Positions 1 to 7,534 of a stretch of DNA of 14,279 nt are shown in pieces. Below the pieces are notes generated by a model. The model was not told the origin of the DNA and did not search any database. It worked only from the letters and a program-made list of their open reading frames with translations. This DNA comes from Bacteroidales bacterium. Its GTDB lineage: Bacteria > Bacteroidota > Bacteroidia > Bacteroidales > UBA3824. How positions within the stretch are numbered: position 1 is the first letter of the stretch; each line of letters begins with the position of its first letter. Where the stretch lies: positions 1 to 14,279 of the forward strand of contig JAFXMJ010000525.1 of NCBI GenBank assembly GCA_017530465.1, in the 5' to 3' direction. Both the position numbers and the translations under genes were made by a program.

Positions 1-236
1 ATGAAATACACCATTGCATTATTGCTATTATTTGTCTTGGATGTGGGTGTCGCCATGGCACAATCGGGTGGAACACCCAAGGCCATAACAAAATCACAAC
101 AAACAGAGTTAGACAGACTTGAAAAAGAAGTTGTTACACCGACAAACTCCGCGAAAGGTTCTCCATCGCCGATTATGACGCCGAGACGGTGAAGGAAGGC
201 CTAATGGCAAAGGTTTATAATTGGATAAGGAGATAA
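1..236 (+). pseudogene. Small exported protein, frame broken by a one-base deletion
   Basis: I do not recognise the family. The reading frame from the ATG at base 1 gives a clear signal peptide (hydrophobic run, then cleavage after AMA-Q near residue 21) and a charged helix ending LDRLEKEVV, then loses protein character and stops at 190-192. In the -1 frame, from about base 126, a convincing continuation runs YTDKLRERFS...KVYNWIRR and stops at 234-236. Joined, they make an exported protein of about 77 residues. The join lies between about 122 and 137, near a run of five A; one missing base explains it, for example LEKEVV-YTDKLRERF. The restored stop lies 2 nt before the next ATG, as expected of coupled genes, which supports the downstream frame. 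Alternatives are a sequencing error or a programmed -1 shift, but no canonical slippery heptamer is in frame. The window starts at the ATG, so nothing upstream can be judged. Confidence 0.6.
227..233 (+). promoter_or_regulatory. Shine-Dalgarno site of the TonB-domain/barrel gene
   Basis: AAGGAGA lies 5 nt before the ATG at 239 and overlaps the end of the preceding frame. It fixes the start at 239 rather than the in-frame TTG at 221. Strong Shine-Dalgarno sites are uncommon in Bacteroidota, and this is the only clear one noted in the window. Confidence 0.6.
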
Positions 237-238
237 AA

Positions 239-1318
239 ATGATTACAAGGTTTTTATTGATTGTTTGTTTTGTGTTGTTGACTGATATTTTGTACGCGCA
301 AAATGTAGAAAATGACACTATATATGATTGTGAAGATAATAGGGTTTCTTCCCCTGATTTAATATCATATAGAGGACGGTGGGGCGAAAGGGGATGGAGT
401 CGGTTTGTGAAAAAAAATGCTATATATCCACGACAGGCAAGGCGCAATGGCATTACGGGTCATTCTGTGGTTGCCATTGTGATATATAAAGATGGCTCCA
501 AAAGCGAACCGGTAATAGAGCAGAGTTCTGATTCGTTGCTTGATGCAGAGGCATTGAGGGTTGTTTCTATGATGCCTGATTTCAAACATGGTTGGATTGA
601 TACAATGCCTGTAAACGTCCGTCTCCGAATACCATTTTATTTTATGATTTATAGCAACGGAAACACTAAAATATTGACATACGAAAATCGCCCAAACCAC
701 GGCTTGGATGATTATTGTGCAATTTACACAGGATGGACAGCGTTGGATTATAGTTTCAACAATCCTGACTTGACGTTTTTAGATTCGGATTTTGGTGGTG
801 ATTTGGAGATTTTCGATGGTGGTATTTTTCGCAACGACAAGAAGTTGGCGTTTTCGTTTGGCGGAGGGCTGAGGGTTTGGCATTGCGCTTTCAAAAAAGC
901 CTTTGACCTTAAAACCGCTCCGGGCAGGGTATTCGCTGATTCGTCGTCTTTGGAGGTCAACCAATTTAAACGGCATACTCTTAGGGTTGTCAATTTATCT
1001 GTCCCCCTTGCGATGCATTACAGGTTCTATACCAAGAAGAGTGAGCTATCTTTTTGGCTGATGGGCAATGTTCGCGTAGGCTGTCGCGAGCGTCAGGTAT
1101 ATGATATAGGTGGCGTTCGCAAAAAAGTCAATATCAAAGACGATTTCTTGGTGCGTCGGTTCAGTTATGATTGCGCGTTGGAGTTTACCAATCATTGTGT
1201 TAGCGTCAGGGTAACATATGCTCCGTCAAGTTTTTTCAAAAAAGGTGTCTCTCCTTTTGCACATTATATTATTTTCTCAATGGGCATCCGATTGTTCGAG
1301 GGACAGTTAATGGAATAA
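239..1318 (+). CDS. Exported protein with TonB C-terminal domain fused to a predicted outer-membrane barrel
   Basis: The 359-residue product starts with a signal peptide (MITRFLLIVCFVLL...YAQ, about 21 residues). Residues about 52-135 match the TonB C-terminal fold: a GW-containing lead, FVKKNAIYPRQARRNGITG, then alternating strands (VVAIVIYKDGS), an acidic ALRVV helix and a closing strand VNVRLRIPF. In TonB this domain touches TonB-dependent receptors from the periplasm. Residues about 150-359 lack hydrophobic helices and show alternating strands rich in Tyr, Phe and Gly, ending in an aromatic strand, like a PorT-type or OMP_b-brl barrel. There is no N-terminal membrane anchor and no Pro-rich spacer, so this is not a standard ExbBD-coupled TonB. 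The start is set by a Shine-Dalgarno site at 227-233; the gene follows the broken small gene by 2 nt. The base composition looks more AT-rich than the genes after 3400. The TonB_C call is fairly firm, the barrel moderate, and the role unknown. Confidence 0.7.
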   Translation: MITRFLLIVCFVLLTDILYAQNVENDTIYDCEDNRVSSPDLISYRGRWGERGWSRFVKKNAIYPRQARRNGITGHSVVAIVIYKDGSKSEPVIEQSSDSLLDAEALRVVSMMPDFKHGWIDTMPVNVRLRIPFYFMIYSNGNTKILTYENRPNHGLDDYCAIYTGWTALDYSFNNPDLTFLDSDFGGDLEIFDGGIFRNDKKLAFSFGGGLRVWHCAFKKAFDLKTAPGRVFADSSSLEVNQFKRHTLRVVNLSVPLAMHYRFYTKKSELSFWLMGNVRVGCRERQVYDIGGVRKKVNIKDDFLVRRFSYDCALEFTNHCVSVRVTYAPSSFFKKGVSPFAHYIIFSMGIRLFEGQLME

Positions 1319-1321
1319 TTG

Positions 1322-1339
1322 GCGGGCAGGGATGCCCGC
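1322..1339. terminator. GC-rich hairpin between converging genes
   Basis: GCGGGCA (1322-1328) pairs perfectly with TGCCCGC (1333-1339) around a GGGA loop. It fills most of the 31-base gap between the stop codons of two converging genes, the right place for a shared terminator. There is no T-tract on either side, so a REP-like palindrome is also possible. Confidence 0.4.
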
Positions 1340-1349
1340 GCTCCACGCC

Positions 1350-2477
1350 CTAATCTTCGCCGAGGTTTTTCTGAAATTCGTTCAGAAATAATGTCTGGTA
1401 GTCGTTTTCAAGGCGTTCTATGAGTTCTTGGTCGGGATTTTTGGCGGCTTTGGCGATGGCGATGCGCTCGCGCATTTCGTTGAGTTTCCACTGACGCACA
1501 CCAGCGGCGCGGGCGATGAGGCCTATTGCCTCCACTACGATGTCGGTGACCACTGGCGAAAGCTGTTTTTCTATGTCTTCAAAGGCAAAAGTGGTCACTT
1601 CGTTGGAGATTGCCTTTAGTTTTTCTTGCCCGTCGTTGGAGAGTGTGTCGGATACTACGTTGTCCACTACCGATACAATGGTCTGTGACACCGATTTTGA
1701 GATGGTGTCGGTGATTTGGTTGCCGACCACGGGGATGAGTTTCAGGCGGGCGAGTTCCTTGTTGCCCTCCACGGCGCGGCGGCTGCTTGCCTTGATGTAG
1801 TCGGCAATGTCGGATTTGTGGGCGGCGTATTCGTGTTTGGCGATGTCGCGCACCTTGCTGAGCAGCAGCGACGTGATGGCGTCCTTGTGCGGCAGGACTA
1901 TTTTGTCGATGATTTCCTTGGCTACGGGCATACCTGAGCGCACGTTGCTCTTGATGCCGCCGAGGATATTGAGCACTACTCGGTCGGCAATCTCTTCAAG
2001 GATGATATTGTAAATTTTGATTAACTTCCTGAAAAGTGCTATCTTGCTGAGGTTCACCAATTTCTTCTTGGATAGCCTGATGAATATCGATACCACCCTC
2101 AGCAGCCTGAAGAATAGCAGCGAACCCGCAGGTATGCAGCCAATGATGTCGTACCAATGCGACAGCGGATATTTGTAGAATCGTTCCTTCTTCTTGAATA
2201 CAGATATGCACCATCCGACAATGATGTCTATCAGGTAAATGGTGATGAACACCAGGTCAACGGTCTGGATATTGACGTGAAGCGGGTTGTAAAAATTGTA
2301 GAATGTCGGCGCAGATTCCTGGAAAAACGCCATCACGCTTGGTATCGAGTATATCCAGTCCCAGCAGAGCAGCAACAGGTTGATAAGCAGTACGGTAAGT
2401 AGCACAAAATCCCAGAGGAAATTCCTGATGATGGCTCCCCAGTCTATTACTTTGATTTCTTTGCCTGACTTTCCCAT
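1350..2477 (-). CDS. Membrane protein with a pore-less voltage-sensor-like domain and long helical tail
   Basis: The 375-residue protein is numbered from the ATG at 2475-2477; an in-frame TTG at 2519 would add 14 residues and overlap the upstream gene. Four hydrophobic segments lie in the N-terminal 140 residues. S1 is about 20-43. S2 is about 73-92, with YLID (Y81, D84) matching the F/Y-x-x-E/D charge-transfer pair. S3 is WYDIIGCIP (D110), very close to the DIIAIIP signature of voltage-gated channels. S4 has R124, R127, R134 and K137. No S5-pore-S6 follows; instead about 220 mostly helical, charged residues with IGLI- and VVDNVV-type amphipathic stretches, probably cytoplasmic. It sits 29 bp after the carbonic anhydrase stop and is probably co-transcribed. 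Known pore-less voltage-sensor proteins (Hv1 proton channels, voltage-sensing phosphatases) suggest proton conduction or sensing, but that is inference. A diverged ion-transport family protein is the safe call. Confidence 0.7.
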   Translation of the reverse strand: MGKSGKEIKVIDWGAIIRNFLWDFVLLTVLLINLLLLCWDWIYSIPSVMAFFQESAPTFYNFYNPLHVNIQTVDLVFITIYLIDIIVGWCISVFKKKERFYKYPLSHWYDIIGCIPAGSLLFFRLLRVVSIFIRLSKKKLVNLSKIALFRKLIKIYNIILEEIADRVVLNILGGIKSNVRSGMPVAKEIIDKIVLPHKDAITSLLLSKVRDIAKHEYAAHKSDIADYIKASSRRAVEGNKELARLKLIPVVGNQITDTISKSVSQTIVSVVDNVVSDTLSNDGQEKLKAISNEVTTFAFEDIEKQLSPVVTDIVVEAIGLIARAAGVRQWKLNEMRERIAIAKAAKNPDQELIERLENDYQTLFLNEFQKNLGED

Positions 2478-2506
2478 TGCTTTTTGTATTGTCCTGTTGT
2501 TAATTA

Positions 2507-3019
2507 TTATCTGTACCAATCGGCATACATCGCGTAATTATCGACAATGCGGTTGATGAGGTCTTTTTGGAGACGCTCGTCGGTGTCCTTGATTCTTTTT
2601 GCGGGGCATCCGGCATACACTCCGCCCGGCTCGGTCTTGGTGCCTTGGGTAACGACGGCTCCGGCGGCAACGATGCAGTTGTCTTCGATGACGGCGTTGT
2701 CCATCACTATTGCGCCCATGCCGATGAGCACGTTGTCCTTGATGGTGCAGCCGTGCACCACGGTATTGTGGGCGATGGAGACATTGTTGCCGATATTGAG
2801 CGGCGATGTCTTGTAGGTGGCGTGCAGGCAGGCGTTGTCCTGGATGTTGACACGGTTGCCGATGCGGATGCTGTGCACGTCGCCGCGTATCACAGCGTTG
2901 AACCATACGTTGCAGTCGTCGCCCATTACGACGTCGCCGATGATGGTGCAATTGTCGGCGAGCCAGATATTTTTGCCAAATTGCGGCGTATTGCCGTTGA
3001 GTGTCTTGATGAGTGCCAT
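2507..3019 (-). CDS. Gamma-class carbonic anhydrase family protein (hexapeptide-repeat)
   Basis: The 170-residue protein is a left-handed beta-helix of the YrdA/CaiE/PaaY group. Imperfect hexapeptide repeats with I/V at every sixth position run from about residue 20 to 130 (for example CTIIGDVVMGDDCNVWFNAV). The three zinc ligands of gamma carbonic anhydrases are in place at H66, H84 and H89, and R45, D47, Q60 and D61 match conserved active-site or trimer-interface positions. The acidic loop with the proton-shuttle glutamate of archaeal Cam is not evident, as is usual for the short bacterial members, so CO2 hydration activity cannot be assumed. The length is normal for the family, and a trimer in the cytoplasm is expected. 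The ATG at 3017-3019 follows the TM2 gene stop by 3 bp and the membrane gene follows 29 bp later, so the three probably form an operon. Confidence 0.9.
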   Translation of the reverse strand: MALIKTLNGNTPQFGKNIWLADNCTIIGDVVMGDDCNVWFNAVIRGDVHSIRIGNRVNIQDNACLHATYKTSPLNIGNNVSIAHNTVVHGCTIKDNVLIGMGAIVMDNAVIEDNCIVAAGAVVTQGTKTEPGGVYAGCPAKRIKDTDERLQKDLINRIVDNYAMYADWYR

Positions 3020-3022
3020 AGT

Positions 3023-3226
3023 TTAATATCTTACGTTGGGGTGCTTTAGGTTGTAATTGTCCACTTGCGTTGCAAGGATGAATAGGTCAATGAGCCAGCC
3101 AATGCCGAACAAGCCTCCCGTAAAGAGGTATATCACTCCCCATCCCCATTGTTCTAAGTAGAATTTGTGGATGCCAAGGTATCCGAGGAAAAACCACAGC
3201 AAATATGCAACTAATTTTGATTTCAT
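3023..3226 (-). CDS. TM2 domain-containing membrane protein
   Basis: This 67-residue protein is essentially one TM2 domain. Its first hydrophobic helix (about 5-20, AYLLWFFLGYLGIHKFYL) carries the family hallmark G-x-x-G-x-H-x-F-Y-L. A short link with a W-G-W-G motif leads into the second helix (about 29-50), containing the typical GGLFGIGWLIDLF pattern with a conserved Asp near its end. The molecular role of bacterial TM2 proteins is not established. It is the first gene of the minus-strand run, with its stop 3 bp before the carbonic anhydrase start. A possible promoter lies 39 bp upstream of the ATG. Confidence 0.92.
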   Translation of the reverse strand: MKSKLVAYLLWFFLGYLGIHKFYLEQWGWGVIYLFTGGLFGIGWLIDLFILATQVDNYNLKHPNVRY

Positions 3227-3264
3227 TGTTTGTGTTTTATACGTTAATTGATTATTTTACGGCA

Positions 3265-3272
3265 CTAAAGTA
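3265..3272 (-). promoter_or_regulatory. Possible -7 box for the TM2 operon
   Basis: Read on the minus strand the bases are TACTTTAG, one mismatch from the Bacteroidota consensus TAnnTTTG, 39 bases upstream of the TM2 start codon. No convincing -33 TTTG was found at the right distance, so this is tentative. Confidence 0.3.
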
Positions 3273-3320
3273 TAAAAAAAATGAGACAGTGCCTGCTAAT
3301 AAATGTTAAAATCCCCATTC

Positions 3321-3353
3321 TGTTGTATTTCTCGCTGATTTTTCTTACTTTTG
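3321..3353 (+). promoter_or_regulatory. Bacteroidota sigma-ABfr-type promoter of the SNF2 helicase gene
   Basis: A -33 element TGTTG (3321-3325) and a perfect -7 box TACTTTTG (3346-3353) are separated by 20 bp, matching the TTTG / TAnnTTTG arrangement of Bacteroidota housekeeping promoters. Transcription should start near 3358-3361, giving a leader under 25 nt if the TTG at 3378 is used and about 80 nt if the ATG at 3438 is used. Confidence 0.65.
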
Positions 3354-3377
3354 CGCCTTTGAAAAAAAATTTGAATT

Positions 3378-6212
3378 TTGGATTTTATAGTCATAATACG
3401 CTACTACTCAGAGTCGGGACACATCCTGCTCCCCTTTATGGTGCAAAAGAGCAAGGATTGCGACGTGCTTGAGTTTCAAATGAGGGTCTCGCCCGAAAAC
3501 ATCAAGGGCAGCGAGCATCAATACACCGATTATCAGAAGAAAATCGGCGAACTGTCGTACCGTTGCGAAAATCTCCTTAAAAAACAGCTCGGCAACAGCA
3601 CCGACGTCACCGACCGTATGGTGGAGCAGATTCTCGACCTCTGCATCGACAATGGCGTCAAGATTTATTATATAAGCCCTAATATCCGAGCCGTGCTGCC
3701 CGAGGACGAAGTCAAGGTGATGCCCGAGCGTGCGCATGCCGTATTCAATTTTGACCGCGACGACGAGGGCACAAGTTATTATCTTACCGTCAATTGCTGC
3801 GGCAAGGAGATTCCATTGCGCCAGAAGGATGTGATAGTATTGTCGGATTCGCCGTGCAATATCTTGATAGATAGGAAGTTGATGCGCTTTTCTGACATCA
3901 ATGCCAATAAACTCACGCCCTTCGTGGACAAGGATTGCATCTTGGTACCCAAACGCGCCGAACTCGAATATTACAAGAAGTTTGTGAAAAATACCATAGC
4001 CACCAATGCCATAGTAAATGCCAAGGGCTTCCGCATATTGCAACAGAATCCCAAGCGCAAGGCGGTGGTCTCCGTGGAAAGCGACATCACCGGCGGCGCG
4101 GTCATCTGTCTGAAATTCAGGTACGACGACATCGATTTTGAGCCTGCGAGCCAAAACACCATTAGCGTCAAGTTTTTTGAGAACGATGGCGATTACTACT
4201 TTGAAAAATTTGTCCGCGACATGCAGTATGAGGCTGAAGTGGAGGCGGCTGCGGCGGAGATTTTTGGCGGCAGGGAGCGTCCCGGCTCGTACAGGGTCAA
4301 GCATTATTCCAATCTGCCAAAATTTCAGTACGACTGTGCCGTCAGTGCCATCGCCAACAATCGAGAGCTACTTGCCAAGGCGGGCATCGAGAGCGATATC
4401 AAGGATGCGGCGCGGCGTTATTATACCGGCAGCATCAAGCTCGACTTCACCTATCAATGCACCAACGACTGGTTCGACATCTATGCCACTGTCCGATTGG
4501 ACAATCAGGAATTGCCTTTCATTGCATTGAGGACATACATACTCAACGACATACACGAATATAAGCTGCCCGACGGCTCTATAATCATCCTGCCCGACGA
4601 ATGGTTTGAGCGGTACAAAGGGCTGTTTCGCGCTTGCGAGGTCAATCGCAAGGACAATCGCATACAGCTCCACGCCTACCAATATTCCGCGCTCGAGATG
4701 TTGCCGCTTGACGGCAGGGTAGGGGAGCGCATCGATTACTTACGTGAAAAACTCGCCAATTTTGACCAAATCCCACTCCGCCAGCCATCGCTCGTGAAGG
4801 CTACTCTCCGACCGTACCAGATGACGGCTTTCAATTGGCTCAAGATGATGAGGGATTGCAGTTTTGGCGCGTGCCTTGCCGACGATATGGGACTTGGCAA
4901 GACGCTCTGCACGCTCAGCCTGCTTGCCGATAGCCCTGCGATGGAGGCTGACGATATGACGGAAGGTCTGTTTTCGTTTCATAAGAAGATACCGACACTG
5001 TTGATTGTGCCTAAATCATTGATATACAACTGGGTGAACGAAGCCAAGAAATTCGTGCCGCACCTGAAGATATTGGAATTTACCGGTAATAATAGGCTCG
5101 AGCATATCAAGGCGTTCCCATTGTACGACATTGTGATTACAGGCTACGCCACTCTGCGCAACGACATTGAGTATCTCTCGGCGTACACCTTTAATTATAT
5201 AGTGCTCGACGAAAGCCAGACCATCAAAAATCCCGCGTCCAAGACTTATCAGAGCATTATGGAGCTCAAATGCCGCCACCGACTCGCCTTGACCGGTACT
5301 CCGCTCGAAAATTCGCTGTCTGACATCTGGGCGCAGATCAATTTCATCAACCCTGGATTGCTCGGCAGCCTCTCGTCGTTCAGGAGGTATTATGTAAGCC
5401 CAATCGAAAAAAAGATAGACGGCACCACTGCCGAAAAACTCAAAGGCATCATCTCGCCTTTCATGCTCCGCCGCACCAAGCAACAAGTCTTGCAGGACTT
5501 GCCCGACCTCGTGGAGCAGACCATCCTCTGCGAGATGACCGAGCCGCAGCAGAAGATTTACGAGGCGGAGAAGTCGCGCACGCGCAATTCCATCCTCGAA
5601 ATCATGGCACAGGACATTTTTGAAAAATCCACTGTGATGGTCTTGCAGTCGCTCACACGGCTCAGACAGATAGCATGCACACCTTATTTAATAGATGACG
5701 CATACGACGGCGGCTCTGGCAAGACCGACGAAGTAATCCGCGCTTTGCAAAACGTCATCTGTCAGGGGCATAAGGTATTGGTATTTTCGTCCTTCGTACA
5801 GCACCTTAACCACATCGCCCGCAGTCTTGATGCGCTTGGCGTGTGCTACGCTATGCTCACGGGCGGCACTGAGCGCAGGGACGAGGTAGTGCGCAAGTTT
5901 GAAGGCGGCGGCGTGCCGGTGTTCCTGATTTCCATCAAGGCGGGCGGCACGGGTCTCAACCTCACGAGCGCGGACTACGTATTTATAATAGACCCGTGGT
6001 GGAATCCCGCCGTGGAGGAGCAGGCTATTGCACGTGCGCACCGCATGGGACAAAAAAATTCTGTGATGGCTTACCGATTCATCTCCAAGGGTACTGTGGA
6101 GGAAAAAATCCAAAAGTTTCAGCGCAAGAAAACCGACCTTGCGTCCACATTTGTAGAGGGGTCGGAGCTGCCCATCAACCTCAAAGACGAGGTGATGGAC
6201 ATATTGGAATAA
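3378..6212 (+). CDS. SNF2-family DNA helicase/translocase
   Basis: The 944-residue protein has a C-terminal SNF2 ATPase motor. The first RecA lobe begins at LRPYQMTAFNWL (about 477), with Walker A in DDMGLGKT (502-509), Walker B DESQ (611-614), LTGTPLENSLSDIW, then PFMLRRTK. The helicase C lobe runs from KVLVFSSF through AGGTGLNLTSADYV to the arginine-finger motif ARAHRMGQ (885-892). The first 470 residues are family-specific sequence of the kind seen in bacterial SNF2 proteins; no CxC...CxH SWIM zinc finger was seen there. It should use ATP to translocate on duplex DNA and remodel protein-DNA complexes; the target is unknown. An in-frame stop at 3372 limits the start to the TTG at 3378 or ATGs at 3438 and 3480. 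The residues before 3438 (IIRYYSESGHILLPF) look coding, so TTG is preferred, with moderate certainty. The gene stands alone with its own promoter. Confidence 0.93.
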   Translation: MDFIVIIRYYSESGHILLPFMVQKSKDCDVLEFQMRVSPENIKGSEHQYTDYQKKIGELSYRCENLLKKQLGNSTDVTDRMVEQILDLCIDNGVKIYYISPNIRAVLPEDEVKVMPERAHAVFNFDRDDEGTSYYLTVNCCGKEIPLRQKDVIVLSDSPCNILIDRKLMRFSDINANKLTPFVDKDCILVPKRAELEYYKKFVKNTIATNAIVNAKGFRILQQNPKRKAVVSVESDITGGAVICLKFRYDDIDFEPASQNTISVKFFENDGDYYFEKFVRDMQYEAEVEAAAAEIFGGRERPGSYRVKHYSNLPKFQYDCAVSAIANNRELLAKAGIESDIKDAARRYYTGSIKLDFTYQCTNDWFDIYATVRLDNQELPFIALRTYILNDIHEYKLPDGSIIILPDEWFERYKGLFRACEVNRKDNRIQLHAYQYSALEMLPLDGRVGERIDYLREKLANFDQIPLRQPSLVKATLRPYQMTAFNWLKMMRDCSFGACLADDMGLGKTLCTLSLLADSPAMEADDMTEGLFSFHKKIPTLLIVPKSLIYNWVNEAKKFVPHLKILEFTGNNRLEHIKAFPLYDIVITGYATLRNDIEYLSAYTFNYIVLDESQTIKNPASKTYQSIMELKCRHRLALTGTPLENSLSDIWAQINFINPGLLGSLSSFRRYYVSPIEKKIDGTTAEKLKGIISPFMLRRTKQQVLQDLPDLVEQTILCEMTEPQQKIYEAEKSRTRNSILEIMAQDIFEKSTVMVLQSLTRLRQIACTPYLIDDAYDGGSGKTDEVIRALQNVICQGHKVLVFSSFVQHLNHIARSLDALGVCYAMLTGGTERRDEVVRKFEGGGVPVFLISIKAGGTGLNLTSADYVFIIDPWWNPAVEEQAIARAHRMGQKNSVMAYRFISKGTVEEKIQKFQRKKTDLASTFVEGSELPINLKDEVMDILE

Positions 6213-6274
6213 AAAAATTTTCAGTCTAATATTCACCCATACAAAAAAAATACAACTAAAAAATTGTGAAAAAT

Positions 6275-6305
6275 TTTGGATTATTCAAAATAATTCATAA
6301 ATTAG
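6275..6305 (+). promoter_or_regulatory. Probable promoter of the SPFH gene
   Basis: TTTG (6275-6278) and TAAATTAG (6298-6305, one mismatch to TAnnTTTG) are 19 bp apart in the AT-rich gap before the SPFH gene. The expected start point near 6312 leaves a leader of about 45 nt. Confidence 0.5.
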
Positions 6306-6358
6306 CACCGTTAAAAAATTAGTAACAACAATAATCATAATTCAAAAACCTTTAAACT

Positions 6359-7534
6359 ATGGGATTATTAGATTGGGCCAAAAGCCAATTTATTGATGTC
6401 ATCGAGTGGCAGGATCAAACCAACGACACGCTCCTCCACCAGTATGACTGCCGTGGCAACGAAATCAAGAACGGCGCACAACTCATTGTCCGCGAATCTC
6501 AGGCGGCTGTATTTGTGAAGGAAGGCGAGCTCGGCGACGTCTTCGCTCCGGGCAAGTACACTCTCGACACCAACAACATGCCTATCCTCACCTCGCTCAA
6601 GAGCTGGAAGTACGCCTTCAACAGCCCCTTCAAGGCAGAGGTTTACATGGTGAATACAAAGGTGTTTACCGCACAGAAGTGGGGTACGCCCAATGTATTC
6701 TATGTACGTGACCAGGACTTCGGTCGTGTGAGCCTCCGTGCATTCGGTACTTACTCTTTCAGGGTTGCCGATCCCGGTATGTTTGTCCAGAAAATCTCCG
6801 GCACCAAGTCAGAGTTCCGCGTTAATGAGATTGCAGAAGAGCTCCGCAGCCTCATTATCACCAACCTCATCGCCGCTATTGGTGAGAGCAAGGTGTCGCT
6901 GCTCGACCTCGCCGCACACTACAAGACTCTCGGCGACATCTGCGCCAAGAATCTCAATACCAGCGACTACGGCTTGCAGTTCACCCAGTTCCTCATCAAC
7001 AGCATCTCGCTGCCCGAAGAGCTCCAGAAGAAGCTCGACGAAGGCACTGGTATGAATATGCTCGGCGACATGAACAAGTACCAGCAGATGTCGATGGCTG
7101 ACGCCATGAAGACCGCAGCATCCAACCCCGGTGGCGGCGGCGGCATGGAAGGCATGATGGGCATGATGATGATGAACAACATGATGAACCAGCAGATGCA
7201 GCAGCAACAGATGCAGCAGCAGATGATGAACCAGAATATGATGAACCAGGGCTATGGCAATCCTTACGCTCAACAGCAGGCTGCTCCTCCGCCCCCGCCG
7301 ATGGCTTCGTCGTACTACGCCTACATCAATGGTCAGCAGGCTGGTCCGTTCCCGATTCCCACGTTGCAGCAGATGGCGGCACAGGGCACATTCACTGGCG
7401 ACACCCAGGTATGGAAGCAAGGTATGCCGGGTTGGGCAGCTGCCAACACAGTTCCCGAGCTCGCAAGCGTATTCGGCGCAACACCACCTCCTCCCCCGAT
7501 GCCGGGCGGTGTTCCCCCGATGCCGGGCGCGTAA
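6359..7534 (+). CDS. SPFH-domain protein with GYF_2 (DUF4339) domain, YdjI-like
   Basis: The 391-residue protein belongs to the group often labelled SPFH domain or virion core protein. The N-terminal part (MGLLDWAKSQFIDVIEW, then NGAQLIVRESQAAVFVKEGELGDVFAPGKYTLDT) is the typical opening of YdjI-like SPFH proteins, and the SPFH region extends to about residue 235. There is no transmembrane helix, so it is probably a cytoplasmic protein brought to the membrane by a partner. A Gly run (about 258) leads into a Met/Gln/Asn tract (about 262-300) and five prolines (310-314). A GYF_2 domain follows (about 319-371: YYAYINGQQAGPFP...TQVWKQGMPGW), then a Pro-rich tail (PPPPPMPGG). In Bacillus subtilis YdjI works with the zinc-ribbon protein YdjG and with YdjH to hold PspA at the membrane; a YdjG-like gene lies directly downstream here. 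A perfect-stem terminator separates the two, so they may be only partly co-transcribed. Confidence 0.88.
   Translation: MGLLDWAKSQFIDVIEWQDQTNDTLLHQYDCRGNEIKNGAQLIVRESQAAVFVKEGELGDVFAPGKYTLDTNNMPILTSLKSWKYAFNSPFKAEVYMVNTKVFTAQKWGTPNVFYVRDQDFGRVSLRAFGTYSFRVADPGMFVQKISGTKSEFRVNEIAEELRSLIITNLIAAIGESKVSLLDLAAHYKTLGDICAKNLNTSDYGLQFTQFLINSISLPEELQKKLDEGTGMNMLGDMNKYQQMSMADAMKTAASNPGGGGGMEGMMGMMMMNNMMNQQMQQQQMQQQMMNQNMMNQGYGNPYAQQQAAPPPPPMASSYYAYINGQQAGPFPIPTLQQMAAQGTFTGDTQVWKQGMPGWAAANTVPELASVFGATPPPPPMPGGVPPMPGA
7124..7255 (+). repeat. Low-complexity Gly/Met/Gln/Asn coding tract
   Basis: Within the SPFH gene the DNA is built from repeated ATG, CAG/CAA and AAC triplets (for example ATGATGAACCAG, which recurs), encoding MEGMMGMMMMNNMMNQQMQ and similar. 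It is all in frame and forms the linker between the SPFH and GYF_2 domains. Such triplet runs are prone to length change. Confidence 0.8.

Noticed and set aside
118..137. Programmed -1 ribosomal frameshift in the first gene
   Set aside because: No X-XXY-YYZ heptamer lies in the zero frame near the junction; a deletion or sequencing error is simpler.
3408..4304. A 298-codon minus-strand open frame opposite the SNF2 gene
   Set aside because: It is a by-product of codon bias in the SNF2 gene; no domain, promoter or start context supports it.
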